Source: Chromobacterium aquaticum
Lineage (GTDB): Bacteria; Pseudomonadota; Gammaproteobacteria; Burkholderiales; Chromobacteriaceae
NCBI RefSeq assembly: GCF_021129195.1
Contig: NZ_JAJOHW010000009.1
Span: 1 to 64,000, forward strand
DNA length: 64,000 nucleotides
Direction: 5' to 3'
Under the pieces are notes generated by a model. The model was not told the origin of the DNA, did no database searches, and was given only the letters and a program-made list of their open reading frames with translations. A program made the translations under genes and the position numbers. Each line of letters starts with the position of its first letter. Position 1 is the stretch's first letter. Below, in pieces: positions 36,629 to 45,126 of this stretch.

Positions 36629-37003
36629 TCACATGGTATGGGTGGGCCGGCTGGAGTTGAGCACGCCGCTGAGCAGCGCTTCAATCTTGTCCTTGGCCTG
36701 CTTGCCGGCGTCGCCGGCGACGAACTCCACGCCTATGCCCTGCACCCGGCTGTTGTTGGCGCCGGCCGGCGTCAGCCACACCACCTTGGCCTGCACCGCG
36801 ATGCGCTGCGGGTCGTCCATCAGCGTCAGCAGCAGGAACACCTCCTCGCCCAGCTTCATTTCCTTGTTGGTGGGAATGAAAATGCCGCCGTGGCGCACAA
36901 AGGGCATATAGGCGGCGAACAGCGCGCTGCGCTCCTTGATGTGCAGGGACAGCACCCCGGGTCGGTTGGGATTGAGGTCCGGGCGGGAGGCGGAGTTGTC
37001 CAT
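36629..37003 (-). CDS. pilZ: PilZ domain protein, type IV pilus-associated
   Basis: 124 residues from ATG 37001-37003. PilZ fold with HGGIFIPTNKEMKLGEEVFLLLTL, AVQAKVVWLTP and VQGIGVEFV. It lacks the N-terminal RxxxR of c-di-GMP binders, as does PilZ of the type IV pilus system. Directly downstream of holB, the usual locus. Confidence 0.9.
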   Translation of the reverse strand: MDNSASRPDLNPNRPGVLSLHIKERSALFAAYMPFVRHGGIFIPTNKEMKLGEEVFLLLTLMDDPQRIAVQAKVVWLTPAGANNSRVQGIGVEFVAGDAGKQAKDKIEALLSGVLNSSRPTHTM

Positions 37004-37023
37004 AGCGTGGCTTAACCTCTGTG

Positions 37024-38037
37024 TCAGGCGGCTTTGCCGCTGGCGAATATCTTCAGATAGTCCATCAGCACCGCTTCCAATTGCAAGCGGGTATTCAAGG
37101 TATGCTGCCCGAACGGAGCCAACTGGCTCAGCGTTTGCTGGCATTCCATCAATTGCGCGATATCGGCGCGCGCGGCCAGCTGCTGCAAGGCGCGCTCCTG
37201 ATCTGGATAATAGCGGACAAGACCAGCCAGTCTCAAACCCGCCAGATCATGCAGCCACTTCATCAGCCAGTTCAAGGGCAGCAGCAAGGGCAGTTTCTGC
37301 TTGTCCACCGCCTCGGCAAGCTGCAGCACATTGGCGAAACTGGGCTGGGCCAGGCCCTGCACGAACTGGCCGCGCAGCTTGGCCAGCGCCGGATCGTGGT
37401 CGAACATGGGCGCGCCGCCGTTGTGCGCCAGTTCCAGTTCGGCGTCGGCCACGCCCTGCTCGCGCAGCCAGGCCAGCGCCTGCGCCTGATCCGGCCGGGT
37501 CAGCGGAAACTGGCGGCAACGGCTGCGGATGGTGGGCAGCAAGCGTTGCGGCGCGTGCGCCACCAGCAGGAACAGCACCTCGGCCGGCGGTTCTTCCAGG
37601 ATTTTCAGCAAGGCGTTGGCGGCGGCGGGGTTCAGGCTTTCCGCCGGTTCCACCAGCACCACGCGCCGGCCGGCGCGATGCGCGCTCAGATGGGCGAATT
37701 CGATCACTTCGCGCACCGCCTCGATCTTGATTACCGGCAGCTTGCGGCTGACTTTCTTGCCCTCGGCGCCGTCCTTGCCTTCTTCTTCCTCATCGCCCAA
37801 CGGCGACAAGCGGCGGAAGTCCGGGTGGGTGCCGTGCCGATACCAGCGACAGGCCTCGCACTCGCCGCAGGGCTGGTGGCCGGCGCGCGGCCGCTCGCAC
37901 AGCAGCGACTGGGCCAGGTGCTCGGCGAACTCCAGCTTGCCGATGCCGGCGGCGCCGGTGAACAGCCAGGCATTGGGCAGGCGTTCGCGCTCGGCGTTCA
38001 GCCGTTCCCAGTCTCCGTGTTGCCAGGGCAGCAGCAT
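37024..38037 (-). CDS. holB: DNA polymerase III delta-prime subunit
   Basis: 337 residues. Clamp-loader subunit: WLFTGAAGIGK in a Walker A-like position, zinc-binding CGECEACRWYRHGTHPD, VVLVEPAESLNPAAANALLKILEEPP, and SRCRQFPL with the SRC motif. An unusual charged insertion (DEEEEGKDGAEGKK, residues about 82-95) lies just after the zinc module. Start overlaps the tmk stop by 1 nt. Confidence 0.94.
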   Translation of the reverse strand: MLLPWQHGDWERLNAERERLPNAWLFTGAAGIGKLEFAEHLAQSLLCERPRAGHQPCGECEACRWYRHGTHPDFRRLSPLGDEEEEGKDGAEGKKVSRKLPVIKIEAVREVIEFAHLSAHRAGRRVVLVEPAESLNPAAANALLKILEEPPAEVLFLLVAHAPQRLLPTIRSRCRQFPLTRPDQAQALAWLREQGVADAELELAHNGGAPMFDHDPALAKLRGQFVQGLAQPSFANVLQLAEAVDKQKLPLLLPLNWLMKWLHDLAGLRLAGLVRYYPDQERALQQLAARADIAQLMECQQTLSQLAPFGQHTLNTRLQLEAVLMDYLKIFASGKAA

Positions 38038-38672
38038 CAGTTAGCCTCCAGCAGGCGTTGCAGGCAGGCAGCGATGTCGACCTGGATCTCGGCGATGGAA
38101 CGGCTGGCGTCCAGCACCGCGAAACGCGGCTGGCCGGCGGCGCGCCGCAGATAGGCTTCGCGCACGCGCACGTGGAAATCGGCCTTCTCCTGTTCGAAGC
38201 GGTCCAACTGCCGGGTTTTGGACATGCGTTCGGCCGCCACTTCCAGCGGCAGATCGAACAGCAAGGTCAGATCCGGCTGCAAGCCATGCTGCACCCATTG
38301 CTCCAGTGCGGCGATGCGCGCCGCCGGCACGCCGCGGCCGCCGCCCTGAAAGGCGAAGGTGGAATCGGTGAAGCGATCCGACACCAGCCACTGGCCGGCG
38401 GCGAGCGCCGGTTCGATCACGCTGTGCAGCAATTGCTGGCGCGAGGCGAACACCAGCAGGGTTTCGGCGTCCAGCGACACCTCGGTGTCCACCGCCAACA
38501 GCAGCTCGCGGATTTTCTCGCCCAGCGGGGTTCCGCCCGGCTCGCGGGTAAAGACGGCGTCGACGCCGTGTTGCGCCAGCCAGTCGCGGATGAAGGCCAG
38601 GTGGGTGCTTTTGCCGGCGCCGTCTATGCCTTCCAGATTGATGAAACGGCCGCGTTGCTGCTCTAGCGCCAT
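38037..38672 (-). CDS. tmk: Thymidylate kinase
   Basis: 211 residues. Phosphorylates dTMP to dTDP. P-loop EGIDGAGKSTHL, FTREPGGTPLGEKIR, and SDRFTDSTFAFQGGGRG. AAAGGA precedes the ATG within the mltG end; overlaps both mltG and holB by 1 nt, so tightly coupled. Confidence 0.96.
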   Translation of the reverse strand: MALEQQRGRFINLEGIDGAGKSTHLAFIRDWLAQHGVDAVFTREPGGTPLGEKIRELLLAVDTEVSLDAETLLVFASRQQLLHSVIEPALAAGQWLVSDRFTDSTFAFQGGGRGVPAARIAALEQWVQHGLQPDLTLLFDLPLEVAAERMSKTRQLDRFEQEKADFHVRVREAYLRRAAGQPRFAVLDASRSIAEIQVDIAACLQRLLEAN

Positions 38673-39664
38673 TACTGTCCTTTCTTCAAGATATATTTGC
38701 GCACCGCCTGATTGTGCTCGTCCAGCGTCGCCGAGAAATGCGAGGTGCCGTCGCCGCGGGCGACGAAATACAAGGCATTGGTCGCGGCCGGATTGGCCGC
38801 CGCGTCCAGCGCCGCCTTGCCCGGCAAGGCGATGGGCGTCGGCGTCAGGCCGGCGCGGGTATAGGTATTGTAGGGCGTGTCGCGGCGCAGGTCGGCCTTG
38901 CCTATCTTGCCCTGGTACAAGCTGCCCATGCCGTAGATCACCGAGGGATCGGTCTGCAAGCGCATGCCCTGCTTCAGGCGGTTGACGAACACTCCCGCCA
39001 CCATTGGACGGTCGGCGTCCTGTCCGGTTTCCTTCTCGATCAGGCTGGCCATGATCAGCAGTTCATAAGGCGTGCGGTAAGGCAGCTCCGGCTTGCGCGC
39101 CGCCCAGGCCGCTTCCAGCCGCTGCTGCATCGCGCCGAAGGCCTGGCGGTACAGCTCCACGTCCTCGGTGTCGGGCGAGAACAAATAGGTGCTGGGGAAG
39201 AACAGGCCCTCGGGCTTGGCGTCGCCAAAGCCCAGCCGCTGCATGATCTCCTCATCGCTCCAGCCCTTGGCGCTGTGCTTGATATCGGGATTGCGGTCTA
39301 TCGCCTGGCGGAATTGGCGGAAGGTCCAGCCCTCTATCACCGTCAGGCTGGCCTCGTCCGGATGGCCGTCGGCCAGCCGGTTCAGAATCTCCAGCATCGA
39401 GGTCTGGCCGTCGAAACGATACAGGCCGGCCTTGATCTTGCGGTCCACGCCCTGCATGCGCGCCAGCGCCACCATCACCTGGCGGCTGCGGATCACGCCT
39501 TCCTGCTCCAGACCGCGCGCCACCTGGCTCAGGGTGCGATTGGGTCCAACGGTCAGCTTATAGCCGGCTTCCGGCAGGCCGACCGGAAGCAGAACCACCC
39601 AGGCCAGCCAGGCACAGCCCAGCGCCAGGCACAGCAACAACAGGCGAAACAGTGTTTTCATCAT
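38672..39664 (-). CDS. mltG: Endolytic murein transglycosylase MltG
   Basis: 330 residues. One N-terminal membrane anchor (residues 4-28), LysM-like YceG domain, and catalytic Glu in MASLIEKETGQ near residue 216, followed by RLQTDPSVIYGMG and NTYTRAGLTPTPI. Cleaves nascent glycan strands. Two adjacent ATGs; no clear Shine-Dalgarno. First gene of the operon. Confidence 0.95.
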   Translation of the reverse strand: MMKTLFRLLLLCLALGCAWLAWVVLLPVGLPEAGYKLTVGPNRTLSQVARGLEQEGVIRSRQVMVALARMQGVDRKIKAGLYRFDGQTSMLEILNRLADGHPDEASLTVIEGWTFRQFRQAIDRNPDIKHSAKGWSDEEIMQRLGFGDAKPEGLFFPSTYLFSPDTEDVELYRQAFGAMQQRLEAAWAARKPELPYRTPYELLIMASLIEKETGQDADRPMVAGVFVNRLKQGMRLQTDPSVIYGMGSLYQGKIGKADLRRDTPYNTYTRAGLTPTPIALPGKAALDAAANPAATNALYFVARGDGTSHFSATLDEHNQAVRKYILKKGQ

Positions 39665-39769
39665 TTAATGGCGGGAAGAGTAAAACAACGCAGCGGGACG
39701 AGCGCGCATGATACCAGACAAGCCCTCCTGATCGACATGTCAGGCCGGGCCTTTGCAATCAAGCAAAGT

Positions 39770-39783
39770 TTGCGCCAGATCAA
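39770..39783 (+). promoter_or_regulatory. FNR/ANR-like site upstream of a DUF3313-like gene
   Basis: TTGCGCCAGATCAA, read on the other strand TTGATctggCGCAA, fits a TTGAT-N4-ATCAA-type box with one weak half. A -10-like TGCATAGTT at 39802-39810 places the box near -40, as for class II activation. Confidence 0.4.
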
Positions 39784-39865
39784 CTGGCCACCTTTCCATT
39801 TTGCATAGTTTTGCTCGCGTTCTATATCTGATTAAATGGACTGCTTAAATGATGCGAGTCTTTTC

Positions 39866-40543
39866 ATGAAGCCATTCTTCAATCTGGGATGCGCATTAGT
39901 GGCCTGGACGGCGCTGGCCAGATTGGCGGCAGTCCGACAGACCGACAGAAATTTATGGCGCTTGCCCATGGAGGCGTTCCGGCCAGGCCGGCATGCCCAA
40001 CAACTGACGTATCAGCAGTCGCCGACCGCGCTGAGCGACTATCACGCGCTGATCGTCGAACCCCTGCTGCTGCTGAACCGCCAGCAGGACGGCGGCTGGC
40101 AGTTGCTGCAAATCGCCGAGCAGGAATCCGCCAACCAGATCGTGCGGCAACAAGTTGCCGCCCTGCTGCAGCCGTGGCCGATCGCGCTGACCGATGTCGC
40201 CACCCCCGGCGTGCTGCGGCTGCGCATCGCGGTGGCGGCGCGCCAATCGCGGATCGCTCAGGGCGGCCAGCCGCTGAACAGCAGCCATGTGGCCTTGCAG
40301 CTGCCCTGCATGGCCTCCAATATCGAACCCTATCTGCAGCTGGTGTCCTCGGTGTCCCAATTGGAAGACGCGATGGAACAGGGCGTGGTGGCCGGCGGCG
40401 TCACCATGCAGTCGCAAGTGGAGGCCGGCGACGCCGACGATGGCGACGGCTGGCGGCAATTGCTGGTCCAGGATTGGTCGCCGCTGCTGTGCCGGCAACT
40501 GGGTCCGGCGACACGGCGCGGCGCGGCTTCGTCGGCGCAATAA
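39866..40543 (+). CDS. DUF3313-like envelope protein, paralogue 1
   Basis: 225 residues from ATG 39866. Begins MKPFFNLGCAL like its downstream neighbour, then LPMEAFRPG, DYHALIVEPLLLL and MASNIEPYLQLVSSVSQLEDAMEQGVVAGG, the conserved core shared with paralogue 2. The signal-like start lacks a clear cleavage site (LARLAAVRQTD), so export is less certain than for its partner. Function unknown. Confidence 0.65.
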   Translation: MKPFFNLGCALVAWTALARLAAVRQTDRNLWRLPMEAFRPGRHAQQLTYQQSPTALSDYHALIVEPLLLLNRQQDGGWQLLQIAEQESANQIVRQQVAALLQPWPIALTDVATPGVLRLRIAVAARQSRIAQGGQPLNSSHVALQLPCMASNIEPYLQLVSSVSQLEDAMEQGVVAGGVTMQSQVEAGDADDGDGWRQLLVQDWSPLLCRQLGPATRRGAASSAQ

Positions 40544-40650
40544 ACCGTATGGAGATAGTCCGCTTCGTCACAAAGTCGCAACAATATCGATGGAACACCG
40601 CGTGACGGGCACAGTCCATCACCTTCTGAATCCGCCACCGAGCCCGCATC

Positions 40651-41331
40651 ATGAAACCATTCTTTAAACTTGCCTGCGCGCTGATGGCCTCCGCCTTGCT
40701 GGCCAATATCAGCCACGCCGGGGACAAGCCGGAGAATCTGGTCCTGCTGCCCAGCGAGGCCTTCCATCCCAGCCCGGACCATGCCGGCCAGGTGCTGTAT
40801 CTGCAGCCCGGCGTCGATCTGAAGCACTATCACGGCATCCTGATCGAGCCGCTGATCTTTCTGGGGCGCCAAGCGGACGGCCAATGGCGGGCGGCGACGG
40901 CCGACGAGCACAATCGTTTCGACGCCTGCTACCACAGCAGCCTGGCCCATGCGCTCTGCCGCGAAGGTCTGCCGGTGGCAGCCGCGCCCGGCCCCGGCAT
41001 CGCGCGGCTGCGCGTGGCGGTGGGCTATAAGCTGTGGGAATTGGCCGAACCCGATGCCCATCGCTCCATGAAAACCGCGCTCAATCTGGCGCGCTTCGCC
41101 GATGACATCGACCCCTACTTGGCCCAAGTGTCCACCATCGGTCAATTGGAAGACTCCGAATCCGGATTGCTGCTGGCCGGCGGCGTCAACCTGCTGGGGA
41201 ATGACAGGGCGCCCACCGATGCGCAGCCGTCCAGCGCGGAGTGGCTGCAGCAACGCGTCGACCTGTGGAGCCGCCATCACGCGCGGCAGATGGCCCAGCA
41301 CCTGGCGGCCGCTACGCCGTTTGGGGGGTAG
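40651..41331 (+). CDS. DUF3313-like envelope protein, paralogue 2
   Basis: 226 residues. Signal peptide MKPFFKLACALMASALLANISHAG, then LLPSEAFHP, HYHGILIEPLIFLG, RFADDIDPYLAQVSTIGQLEDSESGLLLAGG. Shares start and core with paralogue 1, 107 bp upstream, so the pair arose by duplication. DUF3313-type assignment is by general pattern and is tentative. Confidence 0.65.
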   Translation: MKPFFKLACALMASALLANISHAGDKPENLVLLPSEAFHPSPDHAGQVLYLQPGVDLKHYHGILIEPLIFLGRQADGQWRAATADEHNRFDACYHSSLAHALCREGLPVAAAPGPGIARLRVAVGYKLWELAEPDAHRSMKTALNLARFADDIDPYLAQVSTIGQLEDSESGLLLAGGVNLLGNDRAPTDAQPSSAEWLQQRVDLWSRHHARQMAQHLAAATPFGG

Positions 41332-41387
41332 GCCGCCGTCCAAGCTGCCGGCATAATGGGCGTTTTGTTCCACTCAGGAAGCCAATC

Positions 41388-42116
41388 ATGCCGCGCAAGA
41401 TATTGAGCCTGTTGCTGTTGCTGTCTCCGCTGTTCGCCGCCGCCGACACCGTCACCGTGGCGGTGGCCAGCAATTTCCAGCAGACGCTGGACAAGATCGC
41501 AGTGGAGTTCAAGGCCGCCAGCGGCCACGACATCAAGGCCAGCGGCGGCGCTTCCGGCAAGCTCACCGCCCAGATCCGCCAGGGCGCGCCGTTCGACGTG
41601 TTCCTGTCCGCCGACGACGAGCGCCCGGCCGAGTTGCTGCGCGACAAGATAGGCAAGGCCGACAGCCGTTTCACCTACGCCATCGGCAAGCTGGTGCTGT
41701 GGAGCAAGCTGCGCGACGACGCCGGCGAAGCGGTGCTGCGCGGCGGCAACTTCAACAAGCTGGCCATCGCCAACCCCGCGGCCGCGCCCTATGGCCGCGC
41801 GGCAATGGAAACCCTGGCCGCGCTGAAACTCGCCGATACCCTCAAGCCCAAATTCGTCACCGGCGACAATATCAGCCAGACCATGCAATTCGCCCAGGTC
41901 GGCGGCGCCGACTTCGCCTTCGTCGCTTACGCCCAGTTGCTGGAACAAGGCATTGGCAACCATTACTGGCTGGTGCCGGCCAAGCTGCACCAGCCGATAC
42001 GCCAGGATGCGCTGCTGGTGCGCGACACGCCGGCGGCCAGGGCCTTCCTCGCCTTCCTCAAGGGAGACAAGGCGCGCGCGCTGATCAAGAAAGCGGGCTA
42101 CGACTTCGCCCAATGA
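41388..42116 (+). CDS. modA: Molybdate-binding periplasmic protein
   Basis: 242 residues. Signal peptide to about residue 19, then TVTVAVASNFQQTLDKIA, SGGASGKLTAQIRQGAPFDVFLSADDERP, the oxyanion-binding core of ModA, and AYAQLLEQG. AGGAAG precedes the ATG. Overlaps modB by 4 nt. Confidence 0.92.
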   Translation: MPRKILSLLLLLSPLFAAADTVTVAVASNFQQTLDKIAVEFKAASGHDIKASGGASGKLTAQIRQGAPFDVFLSADDERPAELLRDKIGKADSRFTYAIGKLVLWSKLRDDAGEAVLRGGNFNKLAIANPAAAPYGRAAMETLAALKLADTLKPKFVTGDNISQTMQFAQVGGADFAFVAYAQLLEQGIGNHYWLVPAKLHQPIRQDALLVRDTPAARAFLAFLKGDKARALIKKAGYDFAQ

Positions 42117-42790
42117 GCACATCCGAATGGGCGGCCATCGCGCTGACGCTGAAGCTGGCCGCCATCAGCACCCTGATCCTGCTCCTGCTGTGCATACCGC
42201 TGGGCTGGTGGCTGTCGCGCACGCGTTCGCGCTTCAAGCCCATGATAGAAGCCGGCGCCACGCTGCCGCTGGTGCTGCCGCCCACGGTGCTGGGCTTTTA
42301 CCTGCTGGTCGCCTTCGGCCCGCACGGCCCCATCGGCCAGCTGACCGTCTGGCTGGGCTGGCCCGGCCTCGCCTTTACCTTCCAGGGTCTGATCATCGCC
42401 TCGGTGCTGTATTCGCTGCCCTTCGTGCTGCAACCGCTGATCGTCAGCTTCAACGCGGTGCGGCGCGAGGAAATCGAAACCGCGATGGTGCTGGGCGCCA
42501 ACCGCTGGCAGCGGCTGAGCCGGGTCATCCTGCCCAGTTGCCGCTCCGGCGTGCTGGCCGCCGCCAGCATGGGCTTTGCCCACACCGTGGGCGAGTTCGG
42601 CGTGGTGCTGATGATAGGCGGCAATATCGAGGGCGAAACCCGGGTCATATCCATCGCGCTGTATAACCATGTGGAGCAGGCGGACTATGCCAGCGCCCAC
42701 CGGCTCGGCCTGTTGCTGGTGCTGTTCGCCTTTTCCACGCTGGCGCTAGTGTATCGCCTCAATGCGCGCCAGCGACGCTATGACGGCTAA
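42113..42790 (+). CDS. modB: Molybdate ABC transporter permease
   Basis: 225 residues from ATG 42113. Five membrane segments and the EAA-type loop ETAMVLGANRWQRLSRVILPSC; LPLVLPPTVLGFYLL is typical of ModB. Stop TAA is the target duplication of a MITE. No modC ATPase gene follows, so the transporter must use an ATPase encoded elsewhere. Confidence 0.92.
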   Translation: MSTSEWAAIALTLKLAAISTLILLLLCIPLGWWLSRTRSRFKPMIEAGATLPLVLPPTVLGFYLLVAFGPHGPIGQLTVWLGWPGLAFTFQGLIIASVLYSLPFVLQPLIVSFNAVRREEIETAMVLGANRWQRLSRVILPSCRSGVLAAASMGFAHTVGEFGVVLMIGGNIEGETRVISIALYNHVEQADYASAHRLGLLLVLFAFSTLALVYRLNARQRRYDG

Positions 42791-42927
42791 GAACCTGTTC
42801 ATAGTCTGCTGTGCTTCGGCGATACGGCGTTGAAAACGACTTCGAAATGCTCATCCGTGTGTACATTCCGCTTTCTCAGCCGTTTTCGCCTTGTCTCGCT
42901 CTTGCTCGCGAGACTTTGAACAGGCTC
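42791..42927. mobile_element. MITE-like element, family 1, copy B (in modB stop codon)
   Basis: 137 bp, inverted repeats GAACCTGTTCATAGTCT and GAGCCTGTTCAAAGTCT, flanked by TAA at 42788-42790 (the modB stop) and 42928-42930. The interior is colinear, in reverse orientation, with copy A at 16477 (shared CGGAATGTAC, GAGCAT, GACAAGGCGAAAACG segments). Confidence 0.75.
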
Positions 42928-43120
42928 TAAGCGAAAGGTCTTGAACCCGCTCGCCGTACCCGGCCTGAGCCAAACAAGGTCAGGCGCTTATTCGAATTGC
43001 TGACATCTGTCGATGCAAACCGTTACACAGCGTCAACAAAATGCTGTTTTCATGCGCCATGACTTGGAGTATCGTTTTCCATGCCCGTCATGGGCCTGCC
43101 AACCCTCACAAGGATGAACC

Positions 43121-43384
43121 ATGCGCAAATACCTGATGATCGCCGTTCTGGCCCTGACCTCCGCCAACCTCGCCCTGGCCGATGCCGCCTGCGATGCCAA
43201 GGCCGCCGAGAAAAAACTGTCCGGCGCCGCCAAGACCAGCTTCCTGAAGAAATGCGAGAAGGACAGCGCCGCCGCCAATGCCCAGAAGACCTGCGACGCC
43301 AAGGCCGCCGACAAGAAACTCGCCGGCGCGGCCAAGAGCAGCTTCGTGAAGAAGTGCGTGAAGGACGCGGCTCCGGCCAAGTAA
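43121..43384 (+). CDS. PsiF repeat family periplasmic protein
   Basis: 87 residues. Signal peptide MRKYLMIAVLALTSANLALA, then two tandem PsiF repeats of the form C-DAKAA-KKL-GAAK-SF-KKC (residues about 24-46 and 58-80). Each holds a Cys pair. PsiF of E. coli is phosphate-starvation inducible; no clear Pho box was found in the 190 bp upstream, which otherwise shows no feature after the MITE. Confidence 0.85.
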   Translation: MRKYLMIAVLALTSANLALADAACDAKAAEKKLSGAAKTSFLKKCEKDSAAANAQKTCDAKAADKKLAGAAKSSFVKKCVKDAAPAK

Positions 43385-43488
43385 TCCCGCTAGCCGGCGG
43401 CCTGGCCGCCGGTACAGCCCGCTTGCCGGCAAATCCCTGATTGATCGCCTACACTGAGAGGTGGCAACAGGGATTCAGCAGGTGAGCC

Positions 43489-45033
43489 ATGGCAAACACT
43501 ATCCTTGGGAATTACAATCCGCTGTTATCGCTTTTCGGCAATAACAGCCAAAGCTTGAGTGGTTTATTGGGCGCCAGCTCGCCCATCGTGCCGCTGATCA
43601 ACGGCGCGTCCAGCACCCAGAGCGCCAGCACCGATCCCAATGTGGTGCTGATCTCCGGCCTGGGCCAATTGCTGTCCAGCCTCAATATCTTCCAGACCAG
43701 CCTGCAGCAGATTTACTCACCCTACTCGATCAGCAACTCCATCAGCGCCACCAGCAGCAATCCGTCGGTCGCCAGCGTTTCCGCCGCCGCCGGCGCGCAA
43801 AACGGCAACTACAGCGTGTCGGTGTCGCAATTGGCGCAGGCGCAAAGCGCGCTGACCTCTTTTTCGCTGCCGGACACCAATAGCAGCGTCGTGGGCAGTG
43901 GCAGTCTGACCATCAAGACCGGCAGCTACGCCTACACCTCTCCCACCTCGGCCACCAGCTTCACCTCCAACGGCTCGGCCACGCTGTCCATCAGCAACGG
44001 TACCCTGTCCAGCATCGCCGGCGCGATCAATGGCGCCGGCATCGGCGTGGTGGCCAATATCGTGCAAAACGCCGCCGGCAACTACCAATTGCAAGTCAGT
44101 TCCGCCGAAACCGGCGCCAGCAACAACTTCCAGATCCTGGTCAGCGACAACGACGGCAACAACACCGATCAGAACGGTTTGTCGCGGCTGGCCTTCGACC
44201 AGACCCAGGCGGTGGGCAGCGGCCAGAACCTGAACCAGACCCAGGCGGCGCAGAACGCCAACTTCCTGATCAACGGCGCCTCCGGTTCCAGCGCCAATAA
44301 TAGCGGCATCACGCTGGGCTCCTCGGTATCGATGAACCTGCTGTCCACTGGCAGCACCAATGTCGCGGTCAATATCGATCTGAGCGGCCTCAACGATCAC
44401 GCGCAATCGCTGGCCGACGCCTACAACACGCTGCAAGGCAGCCTGAACGCGCTGCTGATCCGCGGCGGCCTGTTGTCCAACGATCCCATCGCCAAACAGG
44501 TGGCGGTCAGCCTGAATCAACAGGCCACCGCCAGCTATAGCAACGGCAACTCCTTGCTAAGCAATCTGAACCAGATCGGCCTCAGCTTCCAGTACCCGCA
44601 GCAGTTCGGCCAGATGGGCAGCCTGAGCTTCAATGCCAGCAGCCTGCAAAGCGCCTATAGCGGCGACTCCCAAGGCACGGCCAATCTGCTCTATGCCTCC
44701 GCGCGCGCGCTGAACTGGCTGGCCAATAGCTACGCCTCCTATGGCAACGGCACCATTCCGCTGACGCTGACCGCCTTGCAGAAAATGCAGATCAGCCAGC
44801 AGCTGGGCCAATCCGCCACGCCTACGTCCAACACCATCCCCTCCAATCTGGCATCGCTGACTTCCGGCCAGAGCGGCACCATCCAGTTGAGCGCGCAGCA
44901 GATCACCGCGCTGTCGCTGTACGCGATGGTGTATTCGCTGGGCGCGCCCTATGCCATCAACGCCCAGATTCTGAACAACGGCCTGGGCCTGCCCGGCAAT
45001 AGCAGCGGCAACGGCATTTCCACTTATGCTTGA
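43489..45033 (+). CDS. FliD-like (flagellar cap/hook-associated protein 2) family protein, isolated
   Basis: 514 residues. Residues about 75-125 (SATSSNPSVASVSAAAG...GNYSVSVSQLAQAQ) match the FliD N-terminal domain, followed by GSLTIKTGSY, AGAINGAGIGVVANIV and YQLQVSSAETGASNNFQI, then the hook IN-like FLINGASG...SNNSGITLGSSVSMNLLS and TNVAVNIDLSG. The sequence is Asn/Ser/Gly/Gln-rich with very few Lys, Arg or Cys, like extracellular appendage proteins. The canonical N-terminal GSGLD motif is absent, and no flagellar genes are near. AGGTGA precedes the ATG. Confidence 0.7.
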   Translation: MANTILGNYNPLLSLFGNNSQSLSGLLGASSPIVPLINGASSTQSASTDPNVVLISGLGQLLSSLNIFQTSLQQIYSPYSISNSISATSSNPSVASVSAAAGAQNGNYSVSVSQLAQAQSALTSFSLPDTNSSVVGSGSLTIKTGSYAYTSPTSATSFTSNGSATLSISNGTLSSIAGAINGAGIGVVANIVQNAAGNYQLQVSSAETGASNNFQILVSDNDGNNTDQNGLSRLAFDQTQAVGSGQNLNQTQAAQNANFLINGASGSSANNSGITLGSSVSMNLLSTGSTNVAVNIDLSGLNDHAQSLADAYNTLQGSLNALLIRGGLLSNDPIAKQVAVSLNQQATASYSNGNSLLSNLNQIGLSFQYPQQFGQMGSLSFNASSLQSAYSGDSQGTANLLYASARALNWLANSYASYGNGTIPLTLTALQKMQISQQLGQSATPTSNTIPSNLASLTSGQSGTIQLSAQQITALSLYAMVYSLGAPYAINAQILNNGLGLPGNSSGNGISTYA

Positions 45034-45091
45034 TTGATATCCGCTATTTACTTTCACATCGGCATTGCCTAGCCAGTATTGTCTCGCTAAA

Positions 45092-45114
45092 ATTCATCGG
45101 ATGATTGGATGAAT
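45092..45114 (+). promoter_or_regulatory. Candidate autoregulatory operator of the GntR gene
   Basis: Perfect inverted repeat ATTCATC-N9-GATGAAT ending 12 bp before the GntR-family ATG. Position suits repression by its own dimeric product. Confidence 0.45.
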
Positions 45115-45126
45115 GAGGAGCGGGCC

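Noticed and set aside
42931-43120. Pho box upstream of the psiF-like gene
   Set aside because: CTGACAT and CTGTC are present but adjacent, without the spacing between direct repeats that PhoB needs.
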